From Fulvivirga ligni (GTDB lineage Bacteria > Bacteroidota > Bacteroidia > Cytophagales > Cyclobacteriaceae), in assembly GCF_021389935.1 (NCBI RefSeq), contig NZ_CP089979.1:5189001-5253000 (forward strand): a stretch of DNA of 64,000 bases, written 5' to 3'. The position numbers were made by a program, and so were the translations under genes. Positions 33,012 to 42,743 of this stretch are shown here, one piece after another; the first letter of the stretch is position 1; the number at the start of each line of letters is the position of its first letter. Below the pieces are notes generated by a model, which was given only the letters and a program-made list of their open reading frames with translations, was not told where the DNA came from and searched no databases.

Positions 33012-33605
33012 CTATTGAAGCTTCTCTCCTTTTTTCATCTTTTCAAGGATCACGTTCATTCTTCTGGCTCTGGTTTCGGCCTTTTTTGCGGTTTGAAGGC
33101 GCCATGCTATGGCATATACATTGGCCTTATTCAGTGTCTGAAAAAATGCTTCTGCCTTTTTATCTTTTGCCAACTCAGCCAGAAAGTCTTCTGGCACCAC
33201 CATATTGCTTGCAGAATCATAGGCTTGCTCCCACCTTCCATCTGCTTTGGCAGCCTCTACCTCAGCAAGACCTTTTGGCTTCATTCTGCCTGATTCTGTT
33301 AGCCTTGCTATGTGCTCTCTATTTCTTTTGGACCAGATACTCTTTGGTCTGCGGGGAGTAAATCTTTGCAACCATGAGTCATCATCATACGATTTCTTTT
33401 GTCCGTCAATCCAGCCATAGCATAAAGCCACATCAAGCGCCTGTGCGTAGTTGATTGACGTAATTCCTGACTTTATTTTATACAGTCTCATCCAAATGCC
33501 TGTTGATAAATTATGCTGCTCTGCCAACCATACTTCAAATGCATCACTATCCGTGAAGGGCATAACTGGCAAATACAGATTTTGCGAAGATTTATCTGCG
33601 CTCAT
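33012..33605 (-). CDS. YdeI/OmpD-associated family protein
   Basis: 197 aa. The family core FEVWLAEQHNLSTGIWMRLY, QALDVALCYGWIDGQKKSYD and RFTPRRPKSIWSKRNREHIA is complete, with a C-terminal KAETRARRMNVILEKM. Members are linked to envelope stress or bacteriocin protection. Cytoplasmic. It heads away from a DHFR-like gene in tandem. Confidence 0.85.
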   Translation of the reverse strand: MSADKSSQNLYLPVMPFTDSDAFEVWLAEQHNLSTGIWMRLYKIKSGITSINYAQALDVALCYGWIDGQKKSYDDDSWLQRFTPRRPKSIWSKRNREHIARLTESGRMKPKGLAEVEAAKADGRWEQAYDSASNMVVPEDFLAELAKDKKAEAFFQTLNKANVYAIAWRLQTAKKAETRARRMNVILEKMKKGEKLQ

Positions 33606-33639
33606 TTTATTTCATTTAATCAGCTTTCTGCTTTATCGC

Positions 33640-34191
33640 TCAACCTTTCTCTGGCTGATAATACATAAGCATGGCTCCACTTTTAAATATTCTAGTTTTG
33701 GCAAGTTTGAATATTATCCTTTCCTTGATTTCATCAAAGAAGCGTAAGCCTTTGCCTTCCAACATTGGGTAGATGCATAGTTGAAATTCATCAATCAGCC
33801 CGAGGTTTAATAACTGCACTATTAAGCTGCGGCTTCCTACAAAAATATCTTTACCCAGTTCTTGCTTGAGTGCCAGGATTTCATCTTTTAAATCGCGTGT
33901 CGCCACTCTGGCACTCGCCCAATCTACTTCTTTTATGGTTCTTGAAAAAACTATTTTGGGAATGCGATCAATAGCTACAGCAAAATTGTTCATAGATCTT
34001 TCTTCTGAAGGCTTTTCTAGAAATTGTCGCCAATACTCCATAAGTTCATAGGTGGTTCTGCCATATAAAATGGCATCACCCTGGCCTAAAAGATCCGTGT
34101 AATGATCATGTATTTCCTCATCAGGCAGGCCCGCGGTATGATCACAGATGCCATCAACAGTCATGTTTAATGCTGCAATTATTTTTCTCAT
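33640..34191 (-). CDS. Dihydrofolate reductase-family protein (RibD C-terminal-like)
   Basis: 183 aa from the ATG at 34191 (MRKIIAALNMTVDGICDHTA); the frame extends from a TTG. Markers: NMTVDG, GDAILYGRTTYELM, FVGSRSLIVQLLNLGLIDEF and a LCIYPMLEGKGLRFF end. This is the YwjB/YyaP-like NADPH-dependent reductase group. Substrate unknown. Confidence 0.85.
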   Translation of the reverse strand: MRKIIAALNMTVDGICDHTAGLPDEEIHDHYTDLLGQGDAILYGRTTYELMEYWRQFLEKPSEERSMNNFAVAIDRIPKIVFSRTIKEVDWASARVATRDLKDEILALKQELGKDIFVGSRSLIVQLLNLGLIDEFQLCIYPMLEGKGLRFFDEIKERIIFKLAKTRIFKSGAMLMYYQPEKG

Positions 34192-34394
34192 CACAATTAA
34201 GTTAAGCTTGTAAAACAAGTTATCATTCTATACTCAAACTTATAATTCCATAAGAATATAATGAAGGGTAAATCTTGCCATACTGGAGGGCTACTAGCGA
34301 CGTTGAACCATTAATATTTGAAACCTCTTTTCACTGATCATTAAGAATCAGATCGTTGTACAAGGCCTCATACAAAGTATCAAATGTCATGGAT

Positions 34395-35207
34395 TTACTC
34401 TCCCAAAAACCTGGCCTTTACCCCTTCTCTAAATTGTTCATCACCTGCCTGTTTTCTTTGCTCATACATGGCTTTAGCATCTTCACCTGCAGGATATCTT
34501 AATTTGTGCTTTCCATCGGTGGCAGCCTCATACACCACCTCGGCGATCTGCTCTGGCGTAGAATAACTTTTCTGTCGCTCAGGATCTCCAAATACGGACA
34601 TCACTTTCTGCATAGTATCATTGTAGGCCTCATGAGCCGTTAAATCAATAGATCGGCCGGCAAAATCTGTTGAGATGCCACCTGGCGATACTGTTTTCAC
34701 TTCAATCCCTAATGGATTCAGTTCAAAGGCCAGGCTCTCGCTCCATCCTTCCAGGCCCCATTTAGTAGCATGATACACTGAATTTAACGGAAAGGCAACT
34801 AGACCGCCAATGGAAGTAGTGGTTATAAAAAGGCCGCTTTTCTTTTCTCTGAAATGAGGAATAAAGGCCTGTGTCACTCTCATTACCCCTAGTAAGTTGG
34901 TATTGATCTGCCTCACTAGCTGCATATCAGTAGCTCCTTCAAACGGGCCTGCTAAGCCATAACCAGCATTATTAAAGACAACATCAATAGGTCCAAAAGC
35001 AATTGCTTTTTCAGTGGCCGTCTTAATCTGCTCAGGATCAGTAACATCTAAGGCCAATAGCTCAACGTTAGGTAGTTTATCCAGTTCATCCTCTTTTTCA
35101 GGGGTACGCATGGTGGCTATTACATTCCATCCTTTGCTGGCAAAGAGCTTCGCAGTAGCTTTACCCAAACCTGTGGATGCTCCGGTTATAAATATTCTTT
35201 TTGACAT
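34395..35207 (-). CDS. Short-chain dehydrogenase/reductase
   Basis: 270 aa. Rossmann motif ITGASTGLGKATAKLF (TGxxxGxG), NNAGYG, the catalytic Ser in TTTSIGGLVAFP, and YHATK (Tyr-x-x-x-Lys). The cofactor is probably NADP. It is a classical SDR; the substrate is unknown. Confidence 0.9.
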   Translation of the reverse strand: MSKRIFITGASTGLGKATAKLFASKGWNVIATMRTPEKEDELDKLPNVELLALDVTDPEQIKTATEKAIAFGPIDVVFNNAGYGLAGPFEGATDMQLVRQINTNLLGVMRVTQAFIPHFREKKSGLFITTTSIGGLVAFPLNSVYHATKWGLEGWSESLAFELNPLGIEVKTVSPGGISTDFAGRSIDLTAHEAYNDTMQKVMSVFGDPERQKSYSTPEQIAEVVYEAATDGKHKLRYPAGEDAKAMYEQRKQAGDEQFREGVKARFLGE

Positions 35208-35257
35208 ATAATCTTATTTTCTTTAAATCTAAGCGATAAGTTATTAGGACCAACTTT

Positions 35258-35461
35258 CTAAGTAAAGTATTCACCGTCCCACGGCTTTTGGAAAGAGATG
35301 GTATTGCCAGGGTAAAGGTCAATACAACATTTTCCCATCGGCTGTTTTTCCCTAAATAGTGAGTATGGTAATCTTCCATGCGTGAATAGGAATTCGCCCT
35401 GGAAGTTTTGATTCAGGCTTATTAGATTTTCTAAATACCTTAAACAATATTGATAGTTCAT
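35258..35461 (-). CDS. Possible small protein
   Basis: 67-codon open frame in an otherwise empty 320-bp gap (35208-35527). The end NTISFQKPWDGEYFT is protein-like, and the ATG is at 35461. No family, no signal peptide. It may be a remnant of a larger gene, or chance. Nothing else is visible in this gap. Confidence 0.3.
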   Translation of the reverse strand: MNYQYCLRYLENLISLNQNFQGEFLFTHGRLPYSLFREKQPMGKCCIDLYPGNTISFQKPWDGEYFT

Positions 35462-35527
35462 AAAGTATGGAAAAGCCTAATCATTGGCCATTCCTATATC
35501 TTTCAAATCTAGTGATTTTAAAAATGA

Positions 35528-36001
35528 CTATGGTTGATATGGCCCTCCTGTTTCGCCCCAACCCCATTTTGGCATAGGTTCATGAGTATCCATGGCTATT
35601 TCCTCGGCATTTGAATTGATTACCGCCAGCCGTGTTCCCCATTCCAGATAGCTTACGAAAGCCGAACGAAATTCCGGGTCATCAGGAAGCTTTAGCTCAT
35701 CAGCGGCTTGCAGTAAAAGATCCATCCAGCGCTTTCTCTGCGGCTCTGAAATATGCTTTTGAAAATGCTTCTTCACCATACCGAAGTGACTGCCTCCATT
35801 TTCGGTATATAGCTTAGGTCCGCCTAATACTTCGGAAATAAAGTGAGCCACATTGATCTGGTGCTGCTCAGACATATGCTGAAAAAGACCCTTTAGTGTA
35901 TCATCCTCCACTACTTTATCATAAAACCTGGTGATTAGGGTTTTAATAGTCTCTAGCCCTCCAGCCCACTCATACAAGGTCGGAATATTATGATTTTCCA
36001 T
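35528..36001 (-). CDS. Truncated haemoglobin (group II)
   Basis: 157 aa. TLYEWAGGLETIKTLITRFY, the B-helix/E-helix region, GGPKLYTENGGSHFGMVKKH with the proximal His region, and the group II W in RKRWMDLLLQA. The C-terminus has GWGETGGPYQP. It binds haem and O2/NO in the cytoplasm; the physiological role is not shown by its neighbours. Confidence 0.85.
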   Translation of the reverse strand: MENHNIPTLYEWAGGLETIKTLITRFYDKVVEDDTLKGLFQHMSEQHQINVAHFISEVLGGPKLYTENGGSHFGMVKKHFQKHISEPQRKRWMDLLLQAADELKLPDDPEFRSAFVSYLEWGTRLAVINSNAEEIAMDTHEPMPKWGWGETGGPYQP

Positions 36002-36153
36002 ATCCTGGTTGTTTAATGATTTGTTGTACTAGAGTGGTTATACGCAGAAAACGAATTAACCATCACAAATCTGTTCGATTATTTTAGGATAATTCTCTCA
36101 TTAAATAAGTGGTAATGAATATACCTGTGCGGGATATAGAAGGCCTGAAAGCC

Positions 36154-37221
36154 TTATTTCTCTGCTCTTCGCTCTAATATTTCAGTAGCTGCTGAAACGG
36201 CGTAGTCCGCATAATGATCTGGTTGCTTCACCACCGTTAACAGTTTTTCAGTTTCCCAGTCAGCACAGGTTTGAAGGAATTCCTTTCGTTTCACATCATA
36301 AAGATGTTCTCTTCGGCGCTTTTCCTTATCAGTGACTGTATTAAACTTCAGTTTTGGGTAAAACACTTCGGTCTCTTTAAAATTGACATTGAGTATGGAA
36401 AGCAGAGTTTCAGGGTCTATGGTAAAATGTGTTACAACAAATACCGAATCTCCGGCTGTAAATCTCAAATATTGGTACAATTCAAATGGTCTTTGAGCGG
36501 TCCTGGCTCGTACCAGCTCCACCTGACTAATTTGCGATTTTTGGAACTCAAGCGTCTTTCCCTTCTTATCGATGGTAAGCACTTTAGATTTAGGGTTGTA
36601 TTTAATAACCTGTTCACTATCATTTTTCCAATACTTAAAATTCAACAGCAACTTAGGTAAGATGGCAAGAAACAAAATAGCCGACATCACCAGAAACATT
36701 ATCGGGGCAAAAAAATCGTGAGAGCCATCTACTATTAAATAGATAACCGGAACGATCATGATTAATAATGGTGTATATAGGTTCAGCTTGTTGTAATTCA
36801 GCCTAATCTCAATATCATCTGTTACTTCATCCTCAAGGGGAAATAACTTGAGCAAGTTCTTAAGTTCGCCTTGATAAAATTCACTGATACAATCCTCCAC
36901 GGAAATACCATGTACCCGTTCTAAAATATTATTAGAAATAAAAAGCTCTCCATATTTCAAATTGCACCTGTAATGAACTAAAAAGCCTGAATCATCTGTA
37001 GCTGATATGGAAAGATAATTACTGTCCGTTTTGAAGAAAAATATGGTAGGCGCTGTAGTCGATCGGTCAGACTCAATGAGTTTAAGAACTCCTTCAAATT
37101 GATCCTGCCAAGGGAAGGCATTGAATAAATCCATGGCCTTAAGAAAATCCACAGTTCCATTTTCTTCATTAATCTCTTCAGGGTCGAAGTTAAAGTATTG
37201 ATAACCGAAAGTGATTGGCAT
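36154..37221 (-). CDS. Two-TM protein with cytosolic N- and C-terminal domains
   Basis: 355 aa. Adjacent TM segments at ~150-195 (LLIMIVPVIYLIV; FFAPIMFLVMSAILFLAILP). The C-terminal half, with KVLTIDKKGKTLEFQKSQIS and ELYQYLRFTAGDSVFVVTHF, resembles a PH-like membrane-proximal domain. No family recognised. It may be transcribed after the 37.3-37.8 kb genes. Confidence 0.55.
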   Translation of the reverse strand: MPITFGYQYFNFDPEEINEENGTVDFLKAMDLFNAFPWQDQFEGVLKLIESDRSTTAPTIFFFKTDSNYLSISATDDSGFLVHYRCNLKYGELFISNNILERVHGISVEDCISEFYQGELKNLLKLFPLEDEVTDDIEIRLNYNKLNLYTPLLIMIVPVIYLIVDGSHDFFAPIMFLVMSAILFLAILPKLLLNFKYWKNDSEQVIKYNPKSKVLTIDKKGKTLEFQKSQISQVELVRARTAQRPFELYQYLRFTAGDSVFVVTHFTIDPETLLSILNVNFKETEVFYPKLKFNTVTDKEKRRREHLYDVKRKEFLQTCADWETEKLLTVVKQPDHYADYAVSAATEILERRAEK

Positions 37222-37263
37222 TTATGATTTGATTTTTACTAAAATATTGATGATGAATAGCCG

Positions 37264-37599
37264 TTACTTTTTCACATTATGAAGATTACTTTCTTCAATA
37301 ATTCTGGTAATCTCATCGATGTTTTTAAAATTTTGGCCGAAGGCAGTTAATCTTGGACCTTTATTGATATCGTTAATACTATTAATCAATATTCCTTCTG
37401 CAGAATGTCTGATTGTGATGTTCTGGCCCCATGATTGATTAACAAACCCAGGGTTAGTTTTTAGTATAACCTCATGGTTGGTTTGAGAATATATGGTCCA
37501 CTTATTTTCAAGAGCAATCTTCTTCACTAATTGTTTGAATGACTCTTGGGGAATGGAAATATCCTCCAACTTAAACTCTAACTTACCTTTTTGAATCAT
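37264..37599 (-). CDS. Small protein of unknown function
   Basis: 111 aa, alpha/beta: IPQESFKQLVKKIALENKWT, then beta-strands IYSQTNHEVILKT and NITIRHSAEGILINSI, and a closing helix. It overlaps the upstream two-TM gene by 17 bp, so they are probably co-translated. Function unknown. Confidence 0.5.
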   Translation of the reverse strand: MIQKGKLEFKLEDISIPQESFKQLVKKIALENKWTIYSQTNHEVILKTNPGFVNQSWGQNITIRHSAEGILINSINDINKGPRLTAFGQNFKNIDEITRIIEESNLHNVKK

Positions 37600-37780
37600 A
37601 TAAATAAAAACGGCAGGGATGAAGGAAAATAAGTCCTGGAATTAAAAGAGAATATGACCACTCTTGCACATTGATGATTGTGAGTACAATCATAGCCAAG
37701 CACATTATGGCACATAGTAGCGCCTCACTAAAATATATTACCTGATCCAAAGGTTTTAATTTTACAAATTTTTGGGACAT
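37583..37780 (-). CDS. Small two-TM protein
   Basis: 65 aa with hydrophobic helices YFSEALLCAIMCLAMIVLTI and SYSLLIPGLIFLHPC. It overlaps the 111-aa gene downstream by 17 bp. Likely a partner of it in the membrane. Function unknown. Confidence 0.5.
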   Translation of the reverse strand: MSQKFVKLKPLDQVIYFSEALLCAIMCLAMIVLTIINVQEWSYSLLIPGLIFLHPCRFYLYDSKR

Positions 37781-37826
37781 GGGCTATTTATTATAAAAGC
37801 TAATTTACATCATAGAATTTATAGAC

Positions 37827-38171
37827 CTAATTCCATTTTGAAGGAATATCAACCTGCCACTCTGCCATCTCTACACCCGAAACTGAAGATTCCATACTGG
37901 TAGCTGAACTTTGACTTTCTATTGAGCCGGTCAAGTGCCAGTTATATCCTATTAACTGACTTCTGCGAATTACTTCAAACATCAGTTCTTCTTTTGAATT
38001 ACAGTTAATTAGTAAGGTAAAATTTCCTATCCACCTTTTAGACTCCCAATGAGCTTCATATTTCACCTCTAAATCAGGTTGATTCAATTTCATCAAAATT
38101 TGATTCAGTATTCCACGACACTTCACCTCACTTTTAGCATTTGTCCATACTCTCCAAAATGACTCTTCCAT
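37827..38171 (-). CDS. Small cytoplasmic protein of unknown function
   Basis: 114 aa from the ATG at 38171 (a TTG lies two codons upstream). Markers: ESFWRVWTNAKSEVKCRGIL and LEVKYEAHWESKRWIGNFTL. Alpha/beta; not recognised. Ser-rich stretch near the C-terminus (SIESQSSATSMESSVSG). Confidence 0.5.
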   Translation of the reverse strand: MEESFWRVWTNAKSEVKCRGILNQILMKLNQPDLEVKYEAHWESKRWIGNFTLLINCNSKEELMFEVIRRSQLIGYNWHLTGSIESQSSATSMESSVSGVEMAEWQVDIPSKWN

Positions 38172-38196
38172 TCCCAATAATAATAATTAAACTTTA

Positions 38197-38814
38197 TCAC
38201 TCATAACCTGGAATATTCAAACCTAAAATAATATCCCTGTGAGCGGTCCAAATATCATCTTCCATGGTCAGCTTTATAATTCCTGAGCCGCCTCTATTCT
38301 CCTGAGACAGTCTTTCTTGTTTAGTAAGTAAAGGGTCACTGTTAAAGAGGTAGCTATCAATATAATAAGGTACGGTTCCTGGTTCTTTTAAGTAAATATG
38401 AATGTGCTCAGGTTCTTGTGCTTTAGGATAGGCCGCTGGTCTGAAGGTATAAAATGTAAACTTGCCATCACGGCCTGTTTTTAACCAGCCACGATATTGC
38501 CCATGGCGTATCTCCCATCCTTTCGGATTTGCACTGGGCTCATAATAACCCTTCCTGCTCACATGATATAGGTAGAGTATCACTCCGTTGGCTGGGGTTT
38601 TTCCATCTTTATGAAAAACGGTGCCTTTGATCTTTATTTTTGGGTCATTATCCATAAATCCTGGCAGGGTATCCACGGCCTGAGGTGATGGGTTCAGGAT
38701 TTTATAATCCATAAGTGCCTCACAGTCTTCACATGGCCCACCCACCTGCTTGCTCTGTGCGTGAACAATACTCTGGGCGATAATAAATGACATAGCTAAA
38801 AGGAATAGTTTCAT
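38197..38814 (-). CDS. Intradiol ring-cleavage dioxygenase-like secreted protein
   Basis: 205 aa with signal peptide (MKLFLLAMSFIIAQSIVHAQ). The beta-sandwich markers are KIKGTVFHKDGKTPANGVIL, the first Tyr in SRKGYYEP, GQYRGWLKTGRDGKFTFYTF and EHIHIYLKE with two His. These give the Tyr and His iron ligands expected of intradiol dioxygenases. Being exported, it probably does not act in catechol catabolism; its substrate is unknown. Confidence 0.8.
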   Translation of the reverse strand: MKLFLLAMSFIIAQSIVHAQSKQVGGPCEDCEALMDYKILNPSPQAVDTLPGFMDNDPKIKIKGTVFHKDGKTPANGVILYLYHVSRKGYYEPSANPKGWEIRHGQYRGWLKTGRDGKFTFYTFRPAAYPKAQEPEHIHIYLKEPGTVPYYIDSYLFNSDPLLTKQERLSQENRGGSGIIKLTMEDDIWTAHRDIILGLNIPGYE

Positions 38815-38910
38815 AGTCTTTCTTTTTAAGTGATAATTTTACTTTCATCACTAATGTAAAGAGCTAAAACAGACCTAGTGACTGCTAATTTATAACCTGA
38901 GTAGTTTGCC

Positions 38911-39765
38911 TTATAACCTGATGGATTGGTGCAGAATGTCCTTCAATGTTTTGGCATAGTTCCTACTTAGTCGCACAGTTTCACCACATTTTAAAGTCAG
39001 ATCATAGTCGCCGTTACCGCGAGACTTTGAACTTTCTATTTGATGAATATTGACAATAGTAGATTTATGGATCCGCAGAAAATTTTCAGGAAGTACATTG
39101 ATTATATTTTTCAAGCTATCCAGCACCACATACTTTTTGTCTGCAGTAAATACTTCCAAATAAGGTCCATCTGAACATATTCTATTTATCTGATGCGTTT
39201 CCACTAATGTAGTTTTGCTACCTTGTTTTACCGGGAGCGTATCAAAATTATTGCTCCGAACATCATCGCTCCCAGGCTTAGTAGACTTAGTACGAAAATG
39301 ATCATACACTACCGTGAATAGAATATAAAACGTGAGTGCTAAATATAATCGGGTGGACAGTTTTTGGGTAATCAGGCCTAAGAAAGACCAGGGCGTATCA
39401 CTGATTCCATATGAAAGCAGGTGAAGTAATAGTGAAAAAGCCAACAGGTGCAGCACTGTAATTAAGATAATTGCTATTGCTTTGGCGAATACCGTATACC
39501 TACTCTTTAACCTCCACACCTCTTTCAAACTTAGCATCAAATACGAAAAAGGTATAAATAGCAACCAAAATAACTTGTATGACAATGACTGCGAAATAAA
39601 AAAGCTACTGCCATGCAACATGGATGTGACATAATCCTGAGCCAACTCCAGCACCGCCAATAGAGACACTACCATGGTAAGTCCGTAAAGCACCCGATCA
39701 CGGCTGACCTGTTTAGCAGAGATAGCAAATAAGTTGGTAAGAGATATGTTTAGAAGGCTTTTCAT
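38911..39765 (-). CDS. Membrane-anchored LytTR transcription regulator
   Basis: 284 aa. Four TM segments in residues ~20-155, then a LytTR domain (DKKYVVLDSLKNIINVLPEN and FLRIHKSTIVNIHQI, KCGETVRLSRNYAKTLKDIL). There is no receiver domain, so it is a one-component membrane regulator. It lies ~97 bp upstream of the dioxygenase-like gene on the same strand. Confidence 0.85.
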   Translation of the reverse strand: MKSLLNISLTNLFAISAKQVSRDRVLYGLTMVVSLLAVLELAQDYVTSMLHGSSFFISQSLSYKLFWLLFIPFSYLMLSLKEVWRLKSRYTVFAKAIAIILITVLHLLAFSLLLHLLSYGISDTPWSFLGLITQKLSTRLYLALTFYILFTVVYDHFRTKSTKPGSDDVRSNNFDTLPVKQGSKTTLVETHQINRICSDGPYLEVFTADKKYVVLDSLKNIINVLPENFLRIHKSTIVNIHQIESSKSRGNGDYDLTLKCGETVRLSRNYAKTLKDILHQSIRL

Positions 39766-39806
39766 AGCGCATCTAAATTTAAGGATCTAAATCAGATTAG
39801 GTGTGG

Positions 39807-40436
39807 TTATTTGCCAATTTTCATCACGATAGTTCGGGTGAGCCATACAAGGGCCACTGTTACTGCTAATGCTAAAAGCCCGACTATGGTGATGGCAGTA
39901 CCAGCCACCTCATTTCTTCTCTTATGGTAATAATCTGATATTTCAGTCAACTGGAGGTTTGGTCTTTTTTCTATTTCAACCATTTCTCCGTAATTAGAAT
40001 ATCTCCTTAAATGCTGGCTACCAGCATTATAACTAAAGAATTTATCGTGTGCTGTTTGTCCAAAAACCAGATCTTCCTCAGAGTTTATTTGGGTTATTTC
40101 ATTGATGATTTGCTCATCACTACAAATGAGATAGGCTTTATCCGTGACATCTATCATGCGGATTTGGCAAGAACTATTGACTGGAACATAAAAAGAATCT
40201 CCAATCCCTATATCAACGCCCTTGAATTCTGAAACTAGCACTGCACCACCAAGCCCTAAAAAGTAAATCGTAAAAAAGAACTGGATTGGAAGAAAAACCG
40301 CTAGAAAAATGCGCCTTTTTCTCCTTTGTTCCTGACGGGTCGAGAAATAGGTTATTACTCCGAATATCACAGAGATAAGCCCACTTAAAATCCCAAGCAT
40401 TACTAAATGAATAATAATTACGAATCCTATTCCCAT
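39807..40436 (-). CDS. Membrane protein, function unknown
   Basis: 209 aa. TM segments at the N-terminus (FVIIIHLVMLGILSGLISVI; IFLAVFLPIQFFFTIYFLG) and C-terminus (ITIVGLLALAVTVALVWLTR). The central periplasmic domain (~75-170) has CQIRMIDVTDKAYLIC. No family recognised. 42 bp upstream of the LytTR gene. Confidence 0.6.
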   Translation of the reverse strand: MGIGFVIIIHLVMLGILSGLISVIFGVITYFSTRQEQRRKRRIFLAVFLPIQFFFTIYFLGLGGAVLVSEFKGVDIGIGDSFYVPVNSSCQIRMIDVTDKAYLICSDEQIINEITQINSEEDLVFGQTAHDKFFSYNAGSQHLRRYSNYGEMVEIEKRPNLQLTEISDYYHKRRNEVAGTAITIVGLLALAVTVALVWLTRTIVMKIGK

Positions 40437-40453
40437 TTTAACTCAACCAAATT

Positions 40454-40951
40454 CTATCTGTGCTTTTCACAGTCATTATGCTTAAGATTTCTTATGCTTC
40501 TACTTAAAAAAACCAATTTCAAATCCTCATTTATCACCTCTTCTTTAAATTTCTGGTAGCCCAATTTTTTATAAAGAGCCAAATTCTTCTCACTTTTATG
40601 CCCTGTGAATAGTTCATAGGTGGCACAACCATCGAATTGACGCTCAATTTCCAGCATTAGTAATTTACCAATACCTTGATTTTGATAATCAGGTTTTACA
40701 ATCAACTTACCAATCTTGCACACATCTCCATCCTGGTGCGCTCGTACGGCACCTATTATTTCATCTTCCTTTACCGCTTTAAGTATCGTTCCGTTTTGCC
40801 ACTCTAGCCTCAAATCGGTGAGAGTTTGGTTTAGTGGCTGAATACTAAAATCATTGTAAATTTCAGCTTCCTGTACATATGCCACTTTTTGTAATTCAAG
40901 TATGTGTGTTAGATCTGACTCCTTCGCAAGAGTGATAAGTAGTTGCTCCAT
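40454..40951 (-). CDS. GNAT-family N-acetyltransferase
   Basis: 165 aa. Acetyl-CoA loop LIVKPDYQNQGIGKLLMLEI (Q-x-x-G-x-G) and ELFTGHKSEKNLALYKKLGY. A typical single GNAT domain of unknown substrate. Cytoplasmic. Confidence 0.85.
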   Translation of the reverse strand: MEQLLITLAKESDLTHILELQKVAYVQEAEIYNDFSIQPLNQTLTDLRLEWQNGTILKAVKEDEIIGAVRAHQDGDVCKIGKLIVKPDYQNQGIGKLLMLEIERQFDGCATYELFTGHKSEKNLALYKKLGYQKFKEEVINEDLKLVFLSRSIRNLKHNDCEKHR

Positions 40952-41023
40952 GATTTAATATGTTTCACAAAATAACAACTGATTTTACTACCTAAATTAA
41001 CTCCTTTTCAACTAATAAGCTCA

Positions 41024-41353
41024 TCAAAGCATAGCTTCAATCACCCCATTAATTATTACAATACTTAGTGAAATAAGAAATACCAGACTTAGTATATTAG
41101 ACGGAGACTTGCCAAATGATTTACCATCTTTAGCAGGCCACCAAAACCTGAGCATGGCCTCAATCAGAAAATCACCACTACCTTGTTTAAAAGGACTTAG
41201 AAACATTATCATTTTATTGGTGCCATCTCTCTGATTCATAACTATTGAATTGACTAAGACGCGTAAATGAAATGATACACCAAAAACCACTATTAGAAAG
41301 ACCTGCTTATCAGCAAAAAACTCTGTGAGTAGTGTATGATGAGTTGCATTCAT
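41024..41353 (-). CDS. Small membrane protein
   Basis: 109 aa. Hydrophobic segments VFLIVVFGVSFHLRVLVNSI and ILSLVFLISLSIVIINGVI with a soluble middle (RFWWPAKDGKSFGKSPS). No family recognised. Confidence 0.5.
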   Translation of the reverse strand: MNATHHTLLTEFFADKQVFLIVVFGVSFHLRVLVNSIVMNQRDGTNKMIMFLSPFKQGSGDFLIEAMLRFWWPAKDGKSFGKSPSNILSLVFLISLSIVIINGVIEAML

Positions 41354-41464
41354 TAAAACTGTGTTCTCTTCAATTTCCGACCTTCAAGCACAAGAATCTG
41401 AGATCATTCTGCTTCCATAGCATTAAAGAAACTAAAATATAAAAATTTAATAGAGTTAACACCT

Positions 41465-42694
41465 CTACAAAACTTCAATCTTCTTTAAAATTGTCTGCCT
41501 TTCAGCATCGGTTTTTGTCAATTTTAGTGCTTTTTCAAGATTGGTTCTTACCCTGTGATTATCAGTACCTTTATAGAGTTCTGCCAGCAGCAGGAAATAA
41601 AAGCGATTGTTTTCCAGCTTTAGTTTCTCGGCTTCAATGATAGCCTGCTCCGTACCATTAGCTTTGTAAAGGGCATAGGTTCTATTAAGAGCAGCCATAG
41701 GCGAATAGGCAATCTTCAGTAGGTGGTTATGAAGTTGTAATACATTTTCCCATTTTTCTTTGGTATCTGATTTTACCGTCATCCAGTAGGCTATGCTGGC
41801 TTCCAAATGGTATTTTGAATAAATATTACCTTCTGATGCCTGCTTAAGATGAAGTGCTCCCTTGGTTATCAATGCTCTATCCCACAGGGATTCATCTTGC
41901 TCGTTGTAAAGAATAATTTCACCATGGTTATTTTTCCTTGCTTCAAACCGAGACGCGTGAAAACACATGAGCGCGTACAGGGCATTTACCTGTGGCTTAT
42001 TGGTTAGATTGTTATCCAATAGCAAGGTGGTTAAGCGCATGGCCTCATCACAAAGCTCATGTCTTAGCACCGCCTCGTTACTTTCTGAATAATAACCTTC
42101 ATTAAATAGCAAGTACAAAGTGGTGAGCACGGTTTCCAAACGATCATTGAGTTCTACCTCTGAAGGTAACTTAATTTCTACATGATCAGTCCTTAGTTTT
42201 TCTCGCGCCCTTACTAATCGTTTATTGATCGTTTCTTTGCTAGTAAGAAACGCGCTGGCAATTTCATCTATTCCAAAGCCGCAGAGAATGCGCAGTGAGA
42301 GAGCAATTTGGGCTTCGGCAGAAATAGCAGGATAACAAATAGCGAAGAGCATCTGCAATAAACTATCAGTAATATTTTCTGCAGAAAGATCAATCTCTAT
42401 TTCCTGGCTGTGTTCAGATGAGTATTTTAATTCGCTGGATATTTTTTCAACAAAGAGCTTATTTCTGGTGAAATAATTTCTGGCCTTATTTTTCGCGGTG
42501 GTGTAAAGCCAGGCGGTAGGATTTTCCGGTATTCCTTTATAGGTCCAGGTTTCGAGCGCAGCTAAAAAGGTTTCGCTGGCAATGTCTTCCGCTACCTCCA
42601 TGTGCTCTATCCCGAATAATTTGGATAGAACTGAGCTTATTTTACTAAACTCAGTTCTGAATAAATGAGGAATTAACTCATTGTTCTTTTGCAT
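41465..42694 (-). CDS. ECF42-type RNA polymerase sigma factor
   Basis: 409 aa from the ATG at 42694; the frame extends from a TTG. Region 2: IEHMEVAEDIASETFLAALE, TWTYKGIPENPTAWLYTTAK. Region 4: LRILCGFGIDEIASAFLTSK and ETINKRLVRAREKLR. A long C-terminal extension (~190-409, HASRFEARKNNHGEIILY; LHNHLLKIAYSPMAALNRTY) is the TPR-like SnoaL-lacking tail of ECF42. No anti-sigma gene is nearby; in this group the C-terminal extension is thought to replace it. The adjacent YciI/DGPF gene fits the family. Confidence 0.85.
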   Translation of the reverse strand: MQKNNELIPHLFRTEFSKISSVLSKLFGIEHMEVAEDIASETFLAALETWTYKGIPENPTAWLYTTAKNKARNYFTRNKLFVEKISSELKYSSEHSQEIEIDLSAENITDSLLQMLFAICYPAISAEAQIALSLRILCGFGIDEIASAFLTSKETINKRLVRAREKLRTDHVEIKLPSEVELNDRLETVLTTLYLLFNEGYYSESNEAVLRHELCDEAMRLTTLLLDNNLTNKPQVNALYALMCFHASRFEARKNNHGEIILYNEQDESLWDRALITKGALHLKQASEGNIYSKYHLEASIAYWMTVKSDTKEKWENVLQLHNHLLKIAYSPMAALNRTYALYKANGTEQAIIEAEKLKLENNRFYFLLLAELYKGTDNHRVRTNLEKALKLTKTDAERQTILKKIEVL

Positions 42695-42743
42695 AGAAAT
42701 CTGAATGTCTTGCTTCAAAAATCGGGGCTTCTAAAAGCACAAA

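Noticed and set aside
35161-35379. Minus-strand 72-codon frame at the SDR start
   Set aside because: It overlaps the start of the SDR gene in another frame and has no recognisable features.
36271-36660. Plus-strand 129-codon frame
   Set aside because: It is a shadow of the 355-aa two-TM gene on the other strand.
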